Source of the DNA: an uncultured Clostridia bacterium
GTDB lineage: Bacteria; Bacillota; Clostridia; TANB77; CAG-508
Direction: 5' to 3'
NCBI GenBank assembly: GCA_949482135.1
Contig: CASYFC010000004.1
Span: 89,587 to 153,586, forward strand
Length of the DNA stretch: 64,000 nt
Shown here piece by piece: positions 26,005 to 36,071 of this stretch (the first letter of the stretch is position 1; each line of letters starts with the position of its first letter). The position numbers and the translations under genes were made by a program. Below the pieces are notes generated by a model, which was given only the letters and a program-made list of their open reading frames with translations, had not been told where the DNA came from and searched no databases.

Positions 26005-26454
26005 TTATTGCTTTGGTGTTACCATTACTTGAACACTTGCTACTACACCTTCATTTAATTTTATATCAACTTTTGTAGCTCCTGCAACTTTTATTGATTC
26101 TTGAAGTAATACTTTCTTTTTATCTACTTCTATTCCAAAATCTTTTTTCAAAGCTTCTGCAATTTCTTTTGCTGTAACTGCACCAAATAATCTACCGTTT
26201 TCTCCTGCTTTAACAGAAATCTTAACAGTAATTGTTTTCATTTTTTCAGCAATTTGTTTTGCCTCTTTTAAGTCTTCACCTTTTCTATACTCTACTGATT
26301 CATTTTTTGCTTTTAAATTGTTCATATTTCCTGTATCTGCTGGTACTGCTAAATTCTTTGGAAATAAAAAATTTCTAGCATATCCATCTGCTGCATTTAT
26401 CACTTGATCTTTTTTACCAACACCTTTAATATCTTGTTTTAAAATGACTTTCAT
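26005..26454 (-). CDS. rplI: 50S ribosomal protein L9
   Basis: 149 residues, normal length. MKVILKQDIKGVGKKDQVINAADGY is the conserved N-terminal rRNA-binding lobe (seen here in part as GVGKKDQV and GYARNFLFPK), then a long connecting helix and a C-terminal lobe. It has its own promoter (26494-26522) after gdpP and heads the rplI-dnaB transcription unit. Confidence 0.97.
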   Translation of the reverse strand: MKVILKQDIKGVGKKDQVINAADGYARNFLFPKNLAVPADTGNMNNLKAKNESVEYRKGEDLKEAKQIAEKMKTITVKISVKAGENGRLFGAVTAKEIAEALKKDFGIEVDKKKVLLQESIKVAGATKVDIKLNEGVVASVQVMVTPKQ

Positions 26455-26493
26455 AGTTTTCCCTCCGTTTCTAATACTTTATAAGCTTTTTGT

Positions 26494-26522
26494 ATTGTAT
26501 AATATTTTTGCTTAAATTTCAA
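26494..26522 (-). promoter_or_regulatory. Promoter of rplI-dnaB
   Basis: Minus strand TTGAAA (26522-26517), 17 bp, TACAAT (26499-26494), 40 bp before the rplI ATG. Confidence 0.75.
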
Positions 26523-26533
26523 GAACTATACTA

Positions 26534-26566
26534 AGAAAACCTTAGAATCATCTAAGGTTTTCTTTT
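26534..26566 (-). terminator. Terminator-like hairpin after gdpP
   Basis: Perfect 13-bp stem AGAAAACCTTAGA/TCTAAGGTTTTCT. The stronger T-run is on the plus side, though no plus gene ends here, so on minus it may only partly terminate. Confidence 0.65.
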
Positions 26567-26567
26567 T

Positions 26568-28577
26568 TTATTCAGTTTCTAATAAATATTCATTAATTCT
26601 TATTATTAATTCATTTTTAGCATCTTCTAAGGTGAAACCTTCTAGCTGTGCTCCAGCAAGTGTAATATGTCCTCCACCACCTAATTTTTCCATAATCAAC
26701 TGAACATTTATATCTCCAATTGAACGTCCGCTTATATATACTTTATCTCCTACTTTTGCCATAACAAACGATGCTGTTATATCACTAATTGTTAAAAGTT
26801 CATCTGCTGCTTTTGCAATTATAAGATTTGAGTCACTATTTTCTTGTTCGAAAACAGAAACAGCAATTGTATCATTATGAATTTCTACATTCCTAACAAT
26901 GTTCGAAATTATATTATAACTTTCTAAATCAGCTTGGAACCATTTTTTCACTTTTATAATATCTACACCATATTTTCTTAAATATGCTGCTGCTTCAAAT
27001 GTTCTTACACCTGTTTTAAAAGTAAAATCTTTAGTATCTACCATGATACCGCCATATAAACTTTCAGCTTCTAACAGTGTTAATTCAACATTATCTTGAG
27101 AGTATTGAACAATCTCAGTAACAAGCTCTGCTGATGAAGAAGCATATACTTCATGGAATGATATTAATACATTCTCAATGCAATCTGGTGCTTTTCTATG
27201 ATGATCTATCACTATTTTTCTTTCTATTTTGTTAAGTAATTCTGGAAATTCAACATATGATGTTTTGTGAGTATCTACTACTACAAGCAAAGAATTTGGT
27301 TTTATTAAATCACTTACTTCATTTTCAGAAAGAACTACATTTTTATATTCGTCTTCTCTTTGAAGTATCTCTAAAAATTTTCCTAGTGATTTTCCTTTAG
27401 GTTCAGAAACAATATAGCAATCTTTTTCTAATGTTTTTGACAGTCTATATATACCTAAGGCAGATCCAAATGCATCTATATCTATATTTTTATGTCCCAT
27501 TATAATAACATTTTCAGATTCGCTTATTGCTGTTGATATAGAATGTGCTATTGTTCTAGCTTTAACTTTAGTTCTTTTTTCAACTTCTAGGGTTTTACCA
27601 CCATAGAATTTGTATTTTCCATCTCTTTTAACAACAGCTTGATCCCCACCACGTCCTAAAACAATTTCCATAGCAGCTAATGCTGATTTATATTTTTCAT
27701 AATTTGTCTTGCCTTCATTTGATATAGCTATACTTAGAGTAACTTGTAACTTATTATCTATCTCTATTGTTTTAACTCTATCTAATATATTAAATTTCTC
27801 TTTTTCAAATTCTGTTAAATATTGTTGTTCAAAAATATATACAAAATAATCTCTCTCTGTTTTTATTATTAATCCACCTGTAGATGTTACCCATTCTATT
27901 ATTTCTTTTTCTATTTTGGCTAATAATTCTATTTTTCTTTCAGGTAATATTCTTTGTACTATTTCATCATAGTTGTCTATCATTGCTACACCAATACATG
28001 CTTTTGATTTATTATAAACGTCAAAAAGTTCATTATATTTTGTTTCATTAATAAAATATAGCGAAAGTACATATTCTTTTTGACTTTTCTTGCTTCTTCT
28101 TTTTGATTTAACAACACTTCCACAAATTTTATAAACTTTTTTGTCTATATTAAACTGCTTCATTATTTCTATTGATTCTGAATTTTTCTCTATATCTAAT
28201 TTTATTTCTTTTATAATTGGAGTTAAATTTGTTGCTATATCTATATTTTGAAACTCTTCAACAAATTTTCTGCTTCTCCATACTATATTTCCATCTGTTT
28301 CGATTAAAACTAAAGGTATAGGTGTATTAACTAAGTTTCCTTTTGAAGCTGTAGTCACATCTGAGGTTATATCTTGTATATGATTTTCTATTTCTGTTTT
28401 CTTTTTACCATTACTCCAAATAGCATATGTTACTGTTAGCGCAAATATTATTATTGATGGTATTATCCAGCTCAAATCATATACACATAGAGAAATGCAA
28501 AGAATAGCTATAACTAAAATATATATTAAATTTTTTGAATTTAAACTATCTAATATTTTATTATTTGAATTCGGCAT
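26568..28577 (-). CDS. gdpP: Cyclic-di-AMP phosphodiesterase GdpP/YybT
   Basis: 669 residues. Hydrolyses c-di-AMP and so tunes wall and potassium homeostasis. Two N-terminal membrane helices (about 13-50), a PAS-like segment (PLVLIETDGNIVWRSR), a degenerate GGDEF (LGRGGDQAVVKRDG) and a DHH/DHHA1 domain follow: MGHKNIDIDAFGSALG, VVVDTHK, VIDHHRKAPD and the GGGGH glycine motif near the C terminus. All expected metal and nucleotide motifs are present. Own promoter at 28620-28648. First gene of the classical gdpP-rplI-dnaB block. Confidence 0.96.
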   Translation of the reverse strand: MPNSNNKILDSLNSKNLIYILVIAILCISLCVYDLSWIIPSIIIFALTVTYAIWSNGKKKTEIENHIQDITSDVTTASKGNLVNTPIPLVLIETDGNIVWRSRKFVEEFQNIDIATNLTPIIKEIKLDIEKNSESIEIMKQFNIDKKVYKICGSVVKSKRRSKKSQKEYVLSLYFINETKYNELFDVYNKSKACIGVAMIDNYDEIVQRILPERKIELLAKIEKEIIEWVTSTGGLIIKTERDYFVYIFEQQYLTEFEKEKFNILDRVKTIEIDNKLQVTLSIAISNEGKTNYEKYKSALAAMEIVLGRGGDQAVVKRDGKYKFYGGKTLEVEKRTKVKARTIAHSISTAISESENVIIMGHKNIDIDAFGSALGIYRLSKTLEKDCYIVSEPKGKSLGKFLEILQREDEYKNVVLSENEVSDLIKPNSLLVVVDTHKTSYVEFPELLNKIERKIVIDHHRKAPDCIENVLISFHEVYASSSAELVTEIVQYSQDNVELTLLEAESLYGGIMVDTKDFTFKTGVRTFEAAAYLRKYGVDIIKVKKWFQADLESYNIISNIVRNVEIHNDTIAVSVFEQENSDSNLIIAKAADELLTISDITASFVMAKVGDKVYISGRSIGDINVQLIMEKLGGGGHITLAGAQLEGFTLEDAKNELIIRINEYLLETE

Positions 28578-28619
28578 AAACCCCCCTATAATTTTATATA
28601 CCCAAAATTATACCTTTAT

Positions 28620-28648
28620 ATTATATAACTTTCACGCTTTTTTGTCAA
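28620..28648 (-). promoter_or_regulatory. Promoter of gdpP
   Basis: Minus strand TTGACA (28648-28643), 17 bp, TATAAT (28625-28620), about 43 bp before the ATG. Confidence 0.85.
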
Positions 28649-28735
28649 ATAAAGCTTAGTTAACTCCTTAATTTTAAAGTATTTTGCTCATTTTATAATT
28701 TTTTTTAAGATAAAAATTATTTCTTAAAATATAAT

Positions 28736-28769
28736 AAAAGAAGTTCTAACTATATTTAGAACTTCTTTT
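28736..28769 (-). terminator. Terminator after the Big_2 protein gene
   Basis: AAAAGAAGTTCTAA pairs with TTAGAACTTCTTTT around a short loop, with T-rich flanks, directly after the stop at 28774. Confidence 0.8.
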
Positions 28770-28773
28770 ATTG

Positions 28774-29415
28774 TTATTTTCTAATTGTTAAATTTACTGA
28801 TTTTTCAGTATCATTATATGCATCATATACTGTGATTTTTACTTTTCCAGGAGCTATTCCTGTAACTATTCCATTTTGATTAACTGTAGCTATTGATTCA
28901 TCACTTGAAGTATATTTTAAAGTATCTGTACTAGCTTTAGATGGTGTAATTTGCAATTTCATTTGTAAGTCCTTACCAACTCTTATTGTACTATTAGTAG
29001 TTGTAAAAGACATTGTTTTAATTGGTGTTATTACTTTTATATCTTTAGTTGCTTCTATACCATCATATCTCGCTGTTATTGTTGCCTTTCCATCTGCTAC
29101 CGCAACTAACTTGTTGTCTTTATTTATTTTGACTATTTTTTCATCAGATGATTCAAATTCTATATTTTCTGTAACTATTTCACCATCAATTGAAACAGTC
29201 ATTCCAACAGTTTCTTTTTTATTTGCTGATGATAAAAATTCATTTTCTAATTCTAATGTAAGTTTTGGAAGAATTGTTTCTTCTTTACTATTTTCATTTT
29301 CAATATTAACTAAGCCAAAGTTTCCTATATGTCCTTTATTTAATACTAAATATAACGCAATTAATCCTACAATTATAAAAATTACTATTGATATTACTAA
29401 TATTTTTTTTCTCAT
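28774..29415 (-). CDS. Membrane-anchored protein with two Big_2 (Ig-like) domains
   Basis: 213 residues. The N terminus MRKK plus a hydrophobic helix (about 5-27) is a signal anchor with no lipobox. Two bacterial Ig-like repeats follow: VKINKDNKLVAVADGKATITARYDG and ATVNQNGIVTGIAPGKVKITVYD carry the typical Big_2 pattern. It is likely an extracellular structural or adhesive stub on the membrane. It has its own sigma-A promoter and terminator, so is monocistronic. Partner unknown. Confidence 0.8.
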   Translation of the reverse strand: MRKKILVISIVIFIIVGLIALYLVLNKGHIGNFGLVNIENENSKEETILPKLTLELENEFLSSANKKETVGMTVSIDGEIVTENIEFESSDEKIVKINKDNKLVAVADGKATITARYDGIEATKDIKVITPIKTMSFTTTNSTIRVGKDLQMKLQITPSKASTDTLKYTSSDESIATVNQNGIVTGIAPGKVKITVYDAYNDTEKSVNLTIRK

Positions 29416-29451
29416 TTGATTCTCCTATTTTAACCATTTATATTTTTTGCT

Positions 29452-29480
29452 ATTATATACTATAAGCAAATTTAAATCAA
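29452..29480 (-). promoter_or_regulatory. Promoter of the Big_2 protein gene
   Basis: Minus strand TTGATT (29480-29475), 17 bp, TATAAT (29457-29452). Confidence 0.7.
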
Positions 29481-29491
29481 TACATTCATTT

Positions 29492-30640
29492 TTATCTAAT
29501 TACAATTACAGGTACTTCCATTTCTTCTTTTGAAAGTCCACAATGTGTTGATTTCTTTACTGGTTTTCCTTCTGCTAAAAATGTTTCTACTATAATCATA
29601 CTACTTGATGTTGATAAAGCAACATAATTTCCTAAAAATTCATCAATTTTAGGATGTTTATCACCATACCCTAAAAAGTGTTTATCTAAAAATTCCTCTG
29701 TCGTCATTAACCAAAAATCATTTCCACAAATATTATTAAATCTTTCTTCAAATTCCTTTTTCATGTTCTCTTTTACAAAAAATCCAACAATTCTAGATTC
29801 TAATGACATTGGCATATATAGGCATTCCATAATTTCTGGATGATCCAGTAGCGAATATGATTTTTCTATATTTTTATGTCCATGGTCTGCTGAAATAATT
29901 ATTATTGTGTCTTCTCCTAGTTTTTCTTGTAATGCTTTTACTTTTTCTTCTGCTTCTAGTACATAATTTTTAGCTTCATCTGAATCAGTTCCAAATTTAT
30001 GTAATAATCCGTCTGGTTTATCTGAATATGCCATAATGAAATTATCACCTGGAAGCTGGCATAATGTCTCTAAATTAATCATTATTTCATCAATATCGTC
30101 AGCGGTAAATGTTCTTTTTGCTCTTCTATCTGAATATTTAGGCATTACTTCAAATGCTTTAACATTTGGTGAAGCTTTTTCTATTTGTTCAAAAATTGAT
30201 TCATAATTAACAACATTTTTAAAAACATTCATTCTAGCTCCTGAAATGTCTTCTTTTAAATATGATTCTTTTTGAGGTAACATATCTATAGCTCTACCAT
30301 ATTCTTTAAAATATTGTGACCATGCAATCCAACCAGTTTCATATGGTGGTTTTCCTGAATAATATGTTGTTAATGCTGCAGTCGTAGTTGAAGGATATAC
30401 AGATGTTACACAATCTATTTTATTTTTTTCAAAATATCCATTTGGAGAAATATTTCCTAAAATATGTTCCCCCATTCCATCTAAAACTAGAAAAATAACA
30501 TTTCTATATTTCTTTTCTAATATTTTGTCTAAACATTCTAATGATTTATGTTTTGTATCAACATTATAATATTTTAATATTGAAGTAATTGTATTTAAAA
30601 TACAATGTTCATAATTTGGTAATATAATTTCATTTTCCAT
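29492..30640 (-). CDS. Alkaline phosphatase-superfamily phosphodiesterase (NPP-like)
   Basis: 382 residues, cytoplasmic (no signal). Matches the type I phosphodiesterase/nucleotide pyrophosphatase fold: VIFLVLDGMGEH gives the first metal Asp, SVYPSTTTAALTT the catalytic Thr, SDKPDGLLHKFG the Asp/His pair, ISADHGH the second Asp-His, and STHCG the last His. The substrate is unknown; related enzymes cleave phosphodiester or pyrophosphate bonds. Own promoter and no operon partner. Confidence 0.85.
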   Translation of the reverse strand: MENEIILPNYEHCILNTITSILKYYNVDTKHKSLECLDKILEKKYRNVIFLVLDGMGEHILGNISPNGYFEKNKIDCVTSVYPSTTTAALTTYYSGKPPYETGWIAWSQYFKEYGRAIDMLPQKESYLKEDISGARMNVFKNVVNYESIFEQIEKASPNVKAFEVMPKYSDRRAKRTFTADDIDEIMINLETLCQLPGDNFIMAYSDKPDGLLHKFGTDSDEAKNYVLEAEEKVKALQEKLGEDTIIIISADHGHKNIEKSYSLLDHPEIMECLYMPMSLESRIVGFFVKENMKKEFEERFNNICGNDFWLMTTEEFLDKHFLGYGDKHPKIDEFLGNYVALSTSSSMIIVETFLAEGKPVKKSTHCGLSKEEMEVPVIVIR

Positions 30641-30697
30641 AATTATTATATAAGTATTTGCATACTTCCTTTCTACTTAAATTTATAAATCAGTATT

Positions 30698-30726
30698 ATT
30701 ATAATATAAAATGTAAATGTTTGCAA
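30698..30726 (-). promoter_or_regulatory. Promoter of the phosphodiesterase gene
   Basis: Minus strand TTGCAA (30726-30721), 17 bp, TATAAT (30703-30698), about 58 bp before the ATG. Confidence 0.7.
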
Positions 30727-30807
30727 TTGATATGATTATTAAATTTGGTTAATATTAAATTAAATTTACATAATTTGTTAAAAACACTTTATTTTTCTTC
30801 AATAATA

Positions 30808-30816
30808 TGATACAAT
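30808..30816 (+). promoter_or_regulatory. Extended -10 promoter of the HIT-domain gene
   Basis: TG-A-TACAAT at 30808-30816. The -35 at 30788 (TTTATT) is weak. An AAGGAGGT ribosome site follows 7 bases before the ATG. Confidence 0.55.
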
Positions 30817-30846
30817 ATTACCATTAAATCCTAAGGAGGTATTTAT

Positions 30847-31872
30847 ATGAAAAGAACTCAACGGTTAATCATTGCCTTAGGCGAATCTTCTCTGATTGAG
30901 AAAGTCAGCCCTATACTGGCTGGATTCCATGCCTGCACACGCATCATGTCCATCTCTGATGAAATTCTGGATACTGTATTTTCTTACAACAAGAATGCAC
31001 TATACTTCACCAACGCCTATGAAATGAGCTGGTCTAAATACAACCCGATTATCATCCGGTTGAGCTCAGGGATATCCGATATCTCTTCTACCGTCCTTGG
31101 TACGAAGAATCTTATCAAAGACTTTCCTGAAATTTTGGACTTGTATGATGTAGATGTCGGTGACCACAAAACAGAGGATTCTAGTACAGCTGTTTCTGAT
31201 CCTAATCACAGCTGTTTGCTATGTGATATTTACAACCACAACACCAAGAATCCTGAGCACATCCTGTATGAAACGAAGAGCTTTTTCGTCGTTCCTGGTA
31301 CTGGAGCATTCTTCCCTGGTTATATCATGATTGTTCCTAAACGTCATATCATGAGCTTTGCATGGCTCACTCCTGAGGAGCTGGATGAATTCTTCGTAGT
31401 ATTGAACGATCTCAGAAGCATTCTGGAAGCTATCTATGGTAGCCGTGTTTTGGCTTTTGAAGCAGGATCCAAAAATGATGGTGCTGGTAAGCATGTCACA
31501 AGTATTGTTCATGCTCATTTCCATCTTGCTCCTGTTGAGATGCCTCTTCTGAAAGGAGTCCGTAGTAGCGGTATCACACCCGCTCTCATCAAGAAAGAAG
31601 AAATTGTAAACTATGGTGAGTATCACTATCTGCTATACGTAGATAATGATGACAACTGGTTTATCGCCAACGATCCGCATTGTTATTTCCCAAGGCAGCA
31701 TTTTCGTCAGGTTTTGGCTGAATGGTTAGGATGCTACCAGTTCTATAACTGGAGATTTTATCCTTTCCGTGACAGAATGGATGTAATTGCAAACGAGTTC
31801 AGAAACTTCTGTCGTGAAAATTTCGACAACCTGCCTAAATGGGTTCAGAAATCTATTCGGTTCGAAGATTAG
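30847..31872 (+). CDS. HIT-domain protein with N-terminal extension, atypical base composition
   Basis: 341 residues. The central HIT domain begins with CLLCDIYN (Cys about 123), continues with YIMIVPKRHIMSFAWLTPEEL, and ends with the histidine triad HAHFH at about 222-226; it is expected to hydrolyse or transfer nucleotide phosphates. About 120 N-terminal and 110 C-terminal residues match nothing I recognise. HIT proteins are usually 110-170 residues, so this is more than double. Codon choice is distinctly richer in G/C than neighbours, and the gene stands alone on the opposite strand with promoter, strong RBS and perfect terminator. Probably acquired. Confidence 0.85.
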   Translation: MKRTQRLIIALGESSLIEKVSPILAGFHACTRIMSISDEILDTVFSYNKNALYFTNAYEMSWSKYNPIIIRLSSGISDISSTVLGTKNLIKDFPEILDLYDVDVGDHKTEDSSTAVSDPNHSCLLCDIYNHNTKNPEHILYETKSFFVVPGTGAFFPGYIMIVPKRHIMSFAWLTPEELDEFFVVLNDLRSILEAIYGSRVLAFEAGSKNDGAGKHVTSIVHAHFHLAPVEMPLLKGVRSSGITPALIKKEEIVNYGEYHYLLYVDNDDNWFIANDPHCYFPRQHFRQVLAEWLGCYQFYNWRFYPFRDRMDVIANEFRNFCRENFDNLPKWVQKSIRFED

Positions 31873-31900
31873 CAATAAATCTACAAGTTTTTTTCAAAAG

Positions 31901-31930
31901 GAGCGGAGGATAAATCCTCCGCTCTTTTTT
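31901..31930 (+). terminator. Terminator of the HIT-domain gene
   Basis: Perfect GAGCGGAGGA/TCCTCCGCTC stem with TAAA loop and six Ts. Confidence 0.95.
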
Positions 31931-31942
31931 ACGTTATTATTT

Positions 31943-32458
31943 TTATAATCTCTTTAAATCTTTCATTTTAGTCCATTTACCAGGTTCTTTAATAACCTCA
32001 TCAGCAATAATATCTAAATCATATTCAGAAATTTCTTTTATCAAATTTTCAACAAGTTCCATAGATAATATTTTTAAATCTCCATTTTTTGAAAATACTT
32101 TATCTTTTACTTCATCTGGAAGAATTATACTATATTTTTGAATTAGAATATCATTTAATATATCATAATCATTGTATATCTCTGTAGAAATACAGTCTAA
32201 ATATTTATTATAAAATAGATAATCCGTTAATAGATGTAAAAAATATCCTCTTTCAAATGACGAATTTAAATTATGTTCTTTTATAAACTTATTCAAATTT
32301 GATTTTGAACTTTGCATTCCATAATGTGTTTCTGACTTATCTTTTACACTATCTGGAAAAATTACTCCATTAATAAATTCATTATAGTCTTCATTCGCAT
32401 TAGGATGCTTTTTTAGGTATTCTTCTGCAACACTCAAATGAATTACATATCCTGCCAT
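31943..32458 (-). CDS. Zinc-dependent phospholipase C-like protein
   Basis: 171 residues, no signal peptide. GYVIHLSVAEEYL, FINGVIFPDSVKDKSETHYG and RGYFLHLLTDYLFYN reproduce the His/Asp pattern of the helical zinc-dependent phospholipase C/S1-P1-like fold. Such small cytoplasmic members are common in Clostridia, and their substrate is unknown. It begins just after the palindromic element 3' of rpoC, so read-through from rpoC is possible. Confidence 0.7.
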   Translation of the reverse strand: MAGYVIHLSVAEEYLKKHPNANEDYNEFINGVIFPDSVKDKSETHYGMQSSKSNLNKFIKEHNLNSSFERGYFLHLLTDYLFYNKYLDCISTEIYNDYDILNDILIQKYSIILPDEVKDKVFSKNGDLKILSMELVENLIKEISEYDLDIIADEVIKEPGKWTKMKDLKRL

Positions 32459-32493
32459 TATTTTTTCTCCTTCTCATGAAATTTTTAATTCTA

Positions 32494-32534
32494 AAAAAAT
32501 GAAATTTAAGGAACGTCCCTAAATTTCATTTTTT
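32494..32534 (-). repeat. REP-like palindrome, copy A, also terminator of rpoC
   Basis: TGAAATTTAAGGA-ACG-TCCCTAAATTTCA flanked by an A-run and a T-run, three bases after the rpoC stop. Near-identical copies are at 45363-45405 and 50226-50266. The stem plus U-tract can terminate minus-strand transcription. Confidence 0.85.
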
Positions 32535-32537
32535 ATA

Positions 32538-35500
32538 TTATTCTATTTCGTCCTCTTCTTGAGAAACTGGTTTTTCATTATCTGTATTTATTTTTATATC
32601 TTGATAACGTCTTAAACCTGTTCCTGTTGGAATTAATTTACCAATAATAACATTTTCTTTTAATCCCATTAAGTTATCAACTTTACCTTTAATAGCAGCT
32701 TCTGTTAATACTTTTGTTGTTTCTTGGAATGATGCTGCTGATAAGAAACTTTCTGTTGCAAGAGATGCTTTTGTTATACCTAATAAAGTTCTTCTATATG
32801 TTGCAGGAGTTTTTCCTTCTGCAATTAATTCTTCGTTTCTTCTTTCAACTTCTAATAAGTCAACAAGTGAAGCTGTATAGAATTCTGAATCACCTGGTTC
32901 TTCAATTCTAACTTTCTTAAGCATTTGTCTTGTAATAACTTCAATATGTTTATCGTTAATATCAACACCTTGATTTCTATAAACTTTTTGAACTTCTGAA
33001 ATTACATAAGTATAAACACCTTCAACGCCTTTAATTGCAAGTAAGTCTGCTGGGTTTACAGAACCTTCTGTAATTTGATCACCTGCTTGAATTTCATCTC
33101 CATCTTTAACTCTTAATTTAGAACCGAAACTAATTGTATATGTTTTAGAATCATCATTACTTGTAACAATAACTTCTTTTCTCTTTTTCTCGTCATTAAT
33201 TTTAACTTTTCCACCAATTTCAGAAATGATTGCCATTCCTTTTGGAGTTCTAGCTTCAAATAATTCTTCAACTCTAGGAAGACCTTGTGTAATATCTCCA
33301 CCAGCAACACCACCAGTATGGAATGTTCTCATTGTAAGCTGTGTACCAGGCTCACCAATTGATTGAGCAGCAATAATACCTACAGATTCTCCTTCATTTA
33401 CTTTTTCACGTGTAGCTAATCCCATACCATAGCATTTTCTACAAGCACCATGTCTTGCTCTACACTCTAATACAGAACGAACTGTTACTTTTGTGATTCC
33501 TGCTTTAACTATTTGTTTAGCTATTGCATCTGAAATCATTGTATTGTTATCTACTATTAAATCTCCTGTTTCAGGATTTTTAATATCTTCTACTGGGAAT
33601 CTACCAACTAATCTTTCTTCTAATGGTTCAATTACTTGGTTTCCATCTTTAATATCTTCTACAACTATACCTTTAGTTGTTCCACAGTCTTCTTCTCTAA
33701 TTATAATATCTTGAGAAACATCAACTAATCTTCTTGTTAAATATCCAGAGTCAGCTGTTCTTAAAGCTGTATCTGTTAAACCTTTTCTAGCACCATGGGC
33801 AGAAATGAAATATTCTAGTGAATCTAATCCTTCACGGAAACAAGATTTAACTGGAATTTCAACAGCTTTACCTGATGTATCAGCCATAAGTCCACGCATA
33901 CCAGCGATTTGTCTTAATTGGTTCATATTACCACGGGCACCAGATTGAGCCATCATATAAATTGGGTTTAATTCATCAAAATTATTTTTCATTGCTTCTG
34001 TTACATCATCAGTAGCTTTTTCCCAAACTTTAATAATAGCATTGTATCTTTCTTCGTTTGTAATCATACCACGTTGATATTGTTTAAATATATTTGTAAC
34101 ATCACTATCTGCTTTTGTTAAGATTTCTTTTTTAGCTTCAGGAACTGCAACATCAGCAACAGAAACTGTTATAGCTCCTCTTGTTGAATATTTATAACCT
34201 GTAGCTTTAATATAATCTAAAACTTCAGCACTCTTTGCTAAACCATGTACGTTAATACAGTTTGCAACAATTTTTCCTAAATTCTTTTTGATAACTGGAA
34301 AATCGATTTCTAAATCAAATTCTTTTTCTGGATCAGTTCTATCAACAAATCCTAAATCTTGAGGAATTCCTTGGTTATAAATTAATCTACCAATTGTTGT
34401 TTCAATTGTTTTACTTCTTACATTTCCTTCCTCATCAGTTTTGTATCTTCTAACTTTTACTTTACAATGTAATCCAACATCACCATTTTGGTAAGCCATT
34501 AATGCTTCTTCTTCATCTTTGAAATACATTCCTTCGCCTTTTTCGCCATCAATTTGAACAGTTAAATAGTAAGCACCTAAAATCATATCTTGTGTAGGTA
34601 CTGTAACTGGTTTACCATCTTGTGGTTTAAGTAAGTTATTTGTAGAAAGCATTAAATATCTTGCTTCTGCAATTGCCTCTGGTGTTAAAGGAACGTGAAC
34701 AGCCATTTGGTCACCATCAAAATCAGCATTAAATGCTGTACATACTAATGGGTGAAGTTTGATTGCTCTACCTTCAACAAGTATTGGTTGGAATGCTTGA
34801 ATACCTAATCTGTGTAGTGTAGGAGCACGGTTTAACATTACAGGATGATCTTGAATAACCTCTTCTAATATATCCCATACTTCTGGTCTTAATTTTTCAA
34901 CCATTCTTTTTGCATTTTTAATATTATGTGCAATTCCTCTACCAACTAACTCTTTCATAACAAATGGTTTGAATAATTCAACAGCCATTTCTTTTGGAAG
35001 ACCACATTGATATATTTTTAGTTCTGGACCAACAACGATAACTGAACGTCCAGAGTAATCAACTCTCTTTCCTAAAAGGTTTTGACGGAAACGTCCTTGT
35101 TTTCCTTTTAGCATATCTGATAATGATTTTAGAGGTCTGTTTCCAGCACCTGTAACAGGTCTTCCTCTTCTACCATTATCTATTAAAGCATCTACAGATT
35201 CTTGAAGCATTCTTTTTTCGTTTCTTACTATTATTTCTGGAGCTCCAAGTTCTAATAATCTTTTTAATCTGTTATTTCTGTTAATAACTCTTCTATATAA
35301 ATCATTTAAATCTGATGTAGCAAATCTACCACCATCTAATTGAACCATAGGTCTTAATTCTGGTGGGATGACAGGAATAACACTCATAATCATCCATTCT
35401 GGTTTGTTTTCAGATACTCTAAATGATTCTACTGTATCTAATCTTTTTATTAATTTAGCTTTTCTTTGTTCACTTGCTTTAGCAAGTTCTCTTTTTAAAG

Positions 35501-36071
35501 ATTCTGATAATTTTTCAATATCAACTTCAGCTAATAGTTTTTTAATAGCTTCAGCTCCCATTTCAGCTTTGAAAGAACCTCTACCATATTTTTCTTCTGC
35601 TTCAACATATTCTTTTTCTGTTAAAACTTGACATTTTAATAATCCAGATGTTCCTTTATCTGTAACTATGTATGATGCAAAATAAATAACTTTCTCTAAA
35701 CTTCTTGGTGAGATATCTAATAGTAAACCAATTCTACTTGGTATACCTTTAAAATACCATATATGAGCGATTGGAGCAGCAAGTTCGATGTGTCCCATTC
35801 TCTCTCTTCTTACTTTAGCTGTAGTAACTTCAACACCACATCTATCGCAAACTATACCTTTATATCTTACTCTTTTATATTTTCCACAATGACATTCCCA
35901 GTCTTTTGTTGGACCAAATATTTTTTCACAAAATAAACCATCTTTTTCTGGTTTTAAAGTTCTATAGTTAATTGTTTCTGGTTTTTTTACTTCACCATGA
36001 GACCATTCTCTTATTTTCTCATCTGAAGCTAATCCAATTTTTAACTTATTAAAAACTTCTAATTCTTCCAC
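32538..36071 (-). CDS. rpoC: RNA polymerase subunit beta'
   Basis: 1177 residues. The N-terminal zinc site [20 protein letters not shown] is at about 60-79, the catalytic Mg loop NADFDGD at about 446, the second zinc site [13 protein letters not shown] near 870, and the trigger-loop region [16 protein letters not shown]. Start GTG at 36071, about 10 bases after AGGGGGC. Full length without the inserts seen in proteobacteria. It follows rpoB, from which it is separated by 311 bp containing a MITE-like palindrome. Confidence 0.98.
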   Translation of the reverse strand: MEELEVFNKLKIGLASDEKIREWSHGEVKKPETINYRTLKPEKDGLFCEKIFGPTKDWECHCGKYKRVRYKGIVCDRCGVEVTTAKVRRERMGHIELAAPIAHIWYFKGIPSRIGLLLDISPRSLEKVIYFASYIVTDKGTSGLLKCQVLTEKEYVEAEEKYGRGSFKAEMGAEAIKKLLAEVDIEKLSESLKRELAKASEQRKAKLIKRLDTVESFRVSENKPEWMIMSVIPVIPPELRPMVQLDGGRFATSDLNDLYRRVINRNNRLKRLLELGAPEIIVRNEKRMLQESVDALIDNGRRGRPVTGAGNRPLKSLSDMLKGKQGRFRQNLLGKRVDYSGRSVIVVGPELKIYQCGLPKEMAVELFKPFVMKELVGRGIAHNIKNAKRMVEKLRPEVWDILEEVIQDHPVMLNRAPTLHRLGIQAFQPILVEGRAIKLHPLVCTAFNADFDGDQMAVHVPLTPEAIAEARYLMLSTNNLLKPQDGKPVTVPTQDMILGAYYLTVQIDGEKGEGMYFKDEEEALMAYQNGDVGLHCKVKVRRYKTDEEGNVRSKTIETTIGRLIYNQGIPQDLGFVDRTDPEKEFDLEIDFPVIKKNLGKIVANCINVHGLAKSAEVLDYIKATGYKYSTRGAITVSVADVAVPEAKKEILTKADSDVTNIFKQYQRGMITNEERYNAIIKVWEKATDDVTEAMKNNFDELNPIYMMAQSGARGNMNQLRQIAGMRGLMADTSGKAVEIPVKSCFREGLDSLEYFISAHGARKGLTDTALRTADSGYLTRRLVDVSQDIIIREEDCGTTKGIVVEDIKDGNQVIEPLEERLVGRFPVEDIKNPETGDLIVDNNTMISDAIAKQIVKAGITKVTVRSVLECRARHGACRKCYGMGLATREKVNEGESVGIIAAQSIGEPGTQLTMRTFHTGGVAGGDITQGLPRVEELFEARTPKGMAIISEIGGKVKINDEKKRKEVIVTSNDDSKTYTISFGSKLRVKDGDEIQAGDQITEGSVNPADLLAIKGVEGVYTYVISEVQKVYRNQGVDINDKHIEVITRQMLKKVRIEEPGDSEFYTASLVDLLEVERRNEELIAEGKTPATYRRTLLGITKASLATESFLSAASFQETTKVLTEAAIKGKVDNLMGLKENVIIGKLIPTGTGLRRYQDIKINTDNEKPVSQEEDEIE

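Noticed and set aside
31219-31626. Minus-strand 135-residue frame inside the HIT gene
   Set aside because: No ribosome site and fully covered by a strong coding frame with a recognised HIT motif.
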